NCBI GenBank assembly: GCA_006227775.1
Contig: SBFV01000246.1
Location: forward strand, 1-5,577
DNA: 5,577 nt
Direction of reading: 5' to 3'
From: Gammaproteobacteria bacterium
GTDB lineage: Bacteria > Pseudomonadota > Gammaproteobacteria > Chromatiales > Chromatiaceae
The position numbers and the translations under genes were made by a program. This document shows, one piece after another, positions 1-3,125 of the stretch; position 1 is the first letter of the stretch; the number at the start of each line of letters is the position of its first letter. A model generated the notes under the pieces. It saw only the letters and a list, made by a program, of their open reading frames with translations, was not told the DNA's origin and did no database searches.

Positions 1-989
1 CCCTGGGCATCGAGGCCAACACCCTGCTGGGCCTGATGGGCGCCAAGGATAAATGCGGGGCCTTCATGGCGGAGAATCAAGTCGAGGTGCGCCCGGAGCT
101 GGAGGAGTTCGCCGAGGCCCTGTCGCCGGCCAAGGCCGGCATCGCCGAGATCGTCATCCCCCCGGCCTCCCAGTTCATCGGCAAGACGGCGCGGGACCTC
201 TGGCTGCGCAAGGTCTACGGCTTGTCCCTGCTGGCCATCCGCCGCGGTGACGAGACCTTCACCTTTGCCGTCGGCGGCGTGAGAGACGTGCCTTTCAAGG
301 CCGGCGACACCCTGGTGGTGCATACCGCCTGGGCCGATCTGGCGCGCCTGGAACAGGACCGTAACTTCGTCATCGTCACCACCGAGTATCCCCACGAGGA
401 ACTGCGGCCCCACAAGGTACCGATGGCCCTGCTGTTCTTTGCCATCACCCTGGGGCTGGTGCTGTTCACCGATCTGCGCCTGTCGGTCGCCCTCATGACC
501 GGGGCCCTGGGCATGATCCTGACCCGGGTGCTGAGTATCGACGAGGCCTATCAGGCGGTGAGCTGGAAGACGGTCTTCCTGTTGGCCTCCCTGATCCCCC
601 TCGGCCTGGCGGTGGAGAGCAGCGGCACCGCCGCCTGGATCGCTCAGCAGACCCTGGCGCTGGTGGGTGGGATGCCGGTCTGGGTCATCCAGGCGTCGGT
701 GGCCGTGCTGGCCACCTTCTTCACCCTGGTGATGTCCAATGTCGGCGCCACCGTGCTGCTGGTGCCCCTGGCGGTCAACATCGCCCTGGGGGTGGGCGCC
801 AACCCGGCGCTCTTCGCCCTGACCGTGGCCATCTCCACCTCCAACTCCTTCCTCATCCCCACCCATCAGGTCAACGCCCTGTTGATGGGGCCGGGTGGTT
901 ATCGGGTGGCGGACTTCCTGCGGGCCGGGGGCATCATGACGGTGCTCTTCCTGCTGGTGTCCCTGACCATGCTCAACCTGGTGTTCTGA
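1..989 (+). CDS. SLC13/DASS-family permease with RCK_C domain, 5'-truncated
   Basis: Partial gene; the frame is open to the left edge (first full codon at 3), so the ATG at 36 is internal. About 328 residues remain. Residues about 28-125 of the fragment form a soluble domain resembling RCK_C/TrkA-C (IVIPPASQFIGKTARDL, then FKAGDTLVVHT), which SLC13-type permeases carry in the loop between their two membrane halves. The rest is a hydrophobic half: two segments after HKVPMALL, one around VFLLASLIPLGLAVESSG, a pair around ATFFTLVMSNVGATVLLVPLA, a re-entrant-like stretch ISTSNSFLIPTHQVNALL, and a last helix before the stop. SNVGAT resembles the Ser-Asn-Thr signature that binds Na+ and substrate in DASS proteins. 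Family members move sulfate, phosphate or dicarboxylates across the inner membrane, usually with Na+; the substrate here is unknown. It ends 230 bp before cbbL, with stem-loops between, so it is probably a separate transcription unit. Confidence 0.85.
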   Translation, partial: LGIEANTLLGLMGAKDKCGAFMAENQVEVRPELEEFAEALSPAKAGIAEIVIPPASQFIGKTARDLWLRKVYGLSLLAIRRGDETFTFAVGGVRDVPFKAGDTLVVHTAWADLARLEQDRNFVIVTTEYPHEELRPHKVPMALLFFAITLGLVLFTDLRLSVALMTGALGMILTRVLSIDEAYQAVSWKTVFLLASLIPLGLAVESSGTAAWIAQQTLALVGGMPVWVIQASVAVLATFFTLVMSNVGATVLLVPLAVNIALGVGANPALFALTVAISTSNSFLIPTHQVNALLMGPGGYRVADFLRAGGIMTVLFLLVSLTMLNLVF

Positions 990-992
990 GGG

Positions 993-1069
993 TCCTCGGA
1001 CGCCAAGACCGCTCAGCCCGAGGAGCGCGGCCGGGGGCGCAAGCCCCGTGACCGGGGATCGCTCGGTCA
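993..1069 (+). terminator. Three consecutive stem-loops after the permease gene (possible transcript end)
   Basis: Starting 4 bp after the permease stop there are three inverted repeats in a row. The first is TCCTCGG (993-999) with CCGAGGA (1018-1024), 18-nt loop. The second is GGGGC (1034-1038) with GCCCC (1043-1047), closing a GCAA loop of GNRA type. The third is TGACCG (1049-1054) with CGGTCA (1064-1069), 9-nt loop. No T-run follows any of them, so none is a classical intrinsic terminator. They could protect the 3' end of the permease mRNA or insulate the cbb/cso operon from read-through. The pairings are seen directly; the role is inferred. Confidence 0.35.
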
Positions 1070-1090
1070 GTGGGGGTCGTCTGATTACGC

Positions 1091-1106
1091 ATAGATCAAA
1101 GTCTAT
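1091..1106. promoter_or_regulatory. Candidate operator, upstream dyad (ATAGA-N6-TCTAT)
   Basis: ATAGATCAAAGTCTAT is a perfect 5-bp dyad with a 6-nt centre, in the AT-richer island before cbbL. It is centred near 1098.5, about 64 bp before the start expected from the TATAGA candidate -10, where LysR-type activators such as CbbR commonly have their recognition site. A clean, centred T-N11-A LysR box is not obvious, so the regulator is not identified. A partner element lies at 1152-1168. Confidence 0.4.
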
Positions 1107-1127
1107 CGAAATGCGAGAAAAGATTTA

Positions 1128-1171
1128 TTGGATACGACAGGTGCTTGACCTATAGACTCTTTATCTATCCT
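1128..1171 (+). promoter_or_regulatory. Candidate sigma70-type promoter(s) for cbbL
   Basis: Two overlapping choices are visible. One is TTGGAT (1128-1133), 17-bp spacer, TATAGA (1151-1156). The other is TTGACC (1145-1150), 15-bp spacer, TATCCT (1166-1171), with a better -35 but a short spacer. Either would leave a 5' leader of about 40-60 nt before the cbbL start. The abrupt fall in GC content against the flanks supports a promoter here; which hexamers are used cannot be decided by eye. Confidence 0.4.
1152..1168. promoter_or_regulatory. Candidate operator, downstream dyad overlapping the core promoter
   Basis: ATAGACTCTTTATCTAT is a second dyad with the same 5-bp arms and a 7-nt centre. 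It is also nearly the reverse complement of the 1091-1106 element: ATAGACT and ATCTAT match the inverted flanks exactly and only the central 3-4 nt differ. It overlaps both candidate -10 hexamers, so a protein bound here would be expected to block or reshape polymerase binding. That role is inferred. Confidence 0.4.
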
Positions 1172-1208
1172 GGACACACCTGAAGCATCGCCAACCCAGC
1201 AACAGAAC

Positions 1209-1213
1209 GGGAG
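1209..1213 (+). promoter_or_regulatory. Ribosome binding site of cbbL
   Basis: GGGAG ends 6 nt before the ATG at 1220. An in-frame TTG at 1214 directly abuts this motif, too close for initiation, so the site fixes the start at 1220 and gives the usual form IA N-terminus MAVKTYDAG. Confidence 0.75.
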
Positions 1214-1219
1214 TTGATC

Positions 1220-2635
1220 ATGGCTGTTAAGACCTACGACGCAGGCGTAAAAGAATACCGCGATATGTACTGGACGCCTGAGTATGTTCCATTGGATACG
1301 GATTTGCTCGCCTGCTTCAAGTGCACCGGCCAACCCGGCGTGCCGCGGGAAGAGGTCGCCGCGGCGGTCGCGGCCGAATCCTCCACCGGTACCTGGTCCA
1401 CCGTGTGGTCCGAACTGCTGACGGATCTGGAGTATTACAAGGGCCGCGCCTATCGCATCGAGGACGTCCCCGGCGACAAGGAGTCCTTCTATGCCTTCAT
1501 CGCCTATCCCATCGACCTGTTCGAGGAGGGATCGGTGGTGAACGTGCTGACCTCCCTGGTCGGCAACGTATTCGGCTTCAAGGCCCTGCGGCATTTGCGC
1601 CTGGAGGACATCCGTTTCCCCATCGCCTACATCAAGACCTGCGGCGGTCCGCCCGCCGGTATCCAGGTGGAGCGCGACCGGTTGAACAAGTACGGCCGAC
1701 CGATGCTGGGCTGCACCATAAAACCGAAGCTGGGCCTGTCCGCCAAGAATTACGGCCGTGCCGTCTATGAGTGCCTGCGTGGCGGCCTGGACCTGACCAA
1801 GGACGACGAGAACGTCAACTCCCAGCCCTTCATGCGCTGGCGTGACCGCTTCGAGTTCGTCGGTGAGGCCATACAGAAGGCCCAGCAGGAGACGGGTGAG
1901 CGCAAGGGGCATTATCTGAACGTGACCGCGCCGGACCCGGAGCAGATGTATGAGCGCGCCGAGTTCGCCAAGGAGATCGGCTGCCCGATCATCATGCACG
2001 ACTTCCTCACCGGCGGCTTCACGGCCAATACGGGGCTCGCCAAGTGGTGTCGCAAGAACGGCATGCTCCTGCACATCCACCGGGCGATGCATGCGGTCAT
2101 CGACCGTCACCCGAAGCATGGCATCCATTTCCGGGTGTTGGCCAAGTGTCTGCGCCTGTCGGGCGGCGACCACCTGCATACCGGTACCGTGGTTGGCAAG
2201 CTGGAGGGGGACCGCGCTTCCACCCTGGGCTTCGTCGACCAATTGCGCGAGTCCTTCGTGCCGGAAGACCGCTCCCGCGGGGTCTTCTTCGACCAGGATT
2301 GGGGCTCCATGCCCGGGGTCTTCGCCGTGGCCTCCGGCGGTATCCATGTGTGGCACATGCCGTCCCTGGTGACCATCTTCGGTGACGACTCGGTGCTCCA
2401 GTTCGGTGGCGGCACCCAGGGCCACCCCTGGGGCAATGCCGCCGGCGCCGCGGCCAACCGCGTCGCCCTCGAGGCTTGCGTCAAGGCTCGTAACCAGGGC
2501 CGCGAGTTGGAGAGGGAGGCGCGCGACATCCTCACCGAGGCCGCCCGGCACAGCCCTGAGTTGGCCATCGCGATGGAGACCTGGAAGGAGATCAAGTTCG
2601 AGTTCGAGACGGTCGATAAGCTCGACGTCGCCTGA
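1220..2635 (+). CDS. cbbL: RuBisCO large subunit, form IA (carboxysomal)
   Basis: Ribulose-1,5-bisphosphate carboxylase/oxygenase large chain, 471 aa and full length. It fixes CO2 onto RuBP in the Calvin cycle as an L8S8 enzyme packed in carboxysomes. All active-site residues are present (spinach numbers in brackets): E53 (60), T58 and W59 (65, 66), K168 and K170 (175, 177), the carbamylated K194 in TKDDEN (201), D196 and E197 metal ligands (203, 204), H287 (294), R288 (295), H320 (327), loop-6 K327 (334), S372 (379), and G396-G397 (403-404). Y72 and F346, which contact the CsoS2 N-peptide in the H. neapolitanus enzyme, are also conserved. The ATG at 1220 is chosen over the TTG at 1214 because of the GGGAG site. 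It leads the operon, 50 bp before cbbS. No cbbR lies immediately upstream, unlike in many form I operons. Confidence 0.98.
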   Translation: MAVKTYDAGVKEYRDMYWTPEYVPLDTDLLACFKCTGQPGVPREEVAAAVAAESSTGTWSTVWSELLTDLEYYKGRAYRIEDVPGDKESFYAFIAYPIDLFEEGSVVNVLTSLVGNVFGFKALRHLRLEDIRFPIAYIKTCGGPPAGIQVERDRLNKYGRPMLGCTIKPKLGLSAKNYGRAVYECLRGGLDLTKDDENVNSQPFMRWRDRFEFVGEAIQKAQQETGERKGHYLNVTAPDPEQMYERAEFAKEIGCPIIMHDFLTGGFTANTGLAKWCRKNGMLLHIHRAMHAVIDRHPKHGIHFRVLAKCLRLSGGDHLHTGTVVGKLEGDRASTLGFVDQLRESFVPEDRSRGVFFDQDWGSMPGVFAVASGGIHVWHMPSLVTIFGDDSVLQFGGGTQGHPWGNAAGAAANRVALEACVKARNQGRELEREARDILTEAARHSPELAIAMETWKEIKFEFETVDKLDVA

Positions 2636-2673
2636 GCAGGTACTCCTACGCCCAACGCCTTTGACACGAACAC

Positions 2674-2678
2674 GAGGA
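2674..2678 (+). promoter_or_regulatory. Ribosome binding site of cbbS
   Basis: GAGGA ends 7 nt before the ATG at 2686. It is the only distinct signal in the 50-bp cbbL-cbbS gap; no terminator-like hairpin is seen there, consistent with one cbbLS transcript. Confidence 0.7.
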
Positions 2679-2685
2679 TTACGCC

Positions 2686-3030
2686 ATGAAGAGCACTTCG
2701 ACGGTAGGTGACTATCAGACCGCCCAGACCCTGGAGACATTCGGCTTTCTGCCGAAGCTGACCCAGGCCGAGGTATACGACCAGATCGCGTACCTGGTCG
2801 CCAACGGCTGGACACCGGCCATCGAGCACGAGCACCCGAGCCGCGCCACTGATCACTATTGGACCATGTGGAAGCTCCCGTTCTTCGGCCAGCAGGACCT
2901 GGAGGCCGTGATGGCGGAAATCGACGCCTGTCACCGCGCCTACCCGGACCACCACGTCCGCCTCATCGGCTACGACAACTACACCCAAAGCCAGGGCGTA
3001 TGCTTTGTCGTCATCGAGGGTCGCACCTGA
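2686..3030 (+). CDS. cbbS: RuBisCO small subunit, form IA
   Basis: Small chain of form I RuBisCO, 114 aa, within the usual range for form IA. Four dimers' worth of small chains cap each end of the L8 core, stabilising it and raising activity. Recognisable features are ETFGFLP near the N-terminus (17-23), NGWTPAIEHE (40-49), the hallmark YWTMWKLPFFG (58-68), AEIDACHRAYP (77-87) and GYDNYTQSQG (95-104). D97 in YDNY corresponds to H. neapolitanus CbbS D94, a CsoS2 N-peptide contact, so this subunit fits carboxysomal packing. It is a few residues longer at the N-terminus than the H. neapolitanus protein; the GAGGA site supports the start used. It sits between cbbL and csoS2, the standard cso order, and lacks the C-terminal hairpin extension of form IC/ID small subunits. 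Confidence 0.97.
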   Translation: MKSTSTVGDYQTAQTLETFGFLPKLTQAEVYDQIAYLVANGWTPAIEHEHPSRATDHYWTMWKLPFFGQQDLEAVMAEIDACHRAYPDHHVRLIGYDNYTQSQGVCFVVIEGRT

Positions 3031-3033
3031 AGC

Positions 3034-3049
3034 TCGCCTCGGACGGCGA
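3034..3049 (+). other. Small stem-loop just after cbbS
   Basis: TCGCC (3034-3038) pairs with GGCGA (3045-3049) around a 6-nt loop, starting 3 bp after the cbbS stop. The rest of the 95-bp cbbS-csoS2 gap shows only a repeated ACGTGCG (3061-3067, 3082-3088) and the csoS2 start region. No T-run follows, so it is not a full terminator. It could stabilise the abundant cbbLS message or partly attenuate csoS2; that is inference, and a 5-bp stem is weak evidence in GC-rich DNA. Confidence 0.25.
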
Positions 3050-3115
3050 AACCACCCCCGACGTGCGCGGCCTCGACGCTCACGTGCGGGAAATCGAGCG
3101 GTCAATCCTTTCAAC

Positions 3116-3121
3116 GGGTGA
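3116..3121 (+). promoter_or_regulatory. Weak ribosome binding site of csoS2
   Basis: GGGTGA ends 4 nt before the ATG at 3126. The match is imperfect and the spacing short, suggesting weaker initiation than for cbbL, which would suit a scaffold needed in smaller amounts than RuBisCO. The frame is open far upstream, but the first N-repeat begins 11 residues after this ATG and the upstream residues do not resemble CsoS2, so 3126 is the best start. Confidence 0.45.
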
Positions 3122-3125
3122 AGTC

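Noticed and set aside
1214..1219. TTG start two codons before the cbbL ATG
   Set aside because: It directly abuts the GGGAG ribosome site, and the ATG at 1220 gives the normal family N-terminus.
1103..2815. 570-codon open frame on the minus strand across cbbL
   Set aside because: It lies opposite the certain cbbL gene in GC-rich DNA where third-position bias suppresses antisense stops; its translation shows no recognisable domain.
2107..3114. 335-codon minus-strand frame across cbbL 3' end and cbbS
   Set aside because: It overlaps two certain genes and resembles composition-driven translation (Arg, Ser and Pro rich).
2859..3125. Upstream extension of the csoS2 frame through cbbS
   Set aside because: The residues encoded overlap cbbS in another frame and do not resemble CsoS2; the ATG at 3126 directly precedes the first N-repeat.
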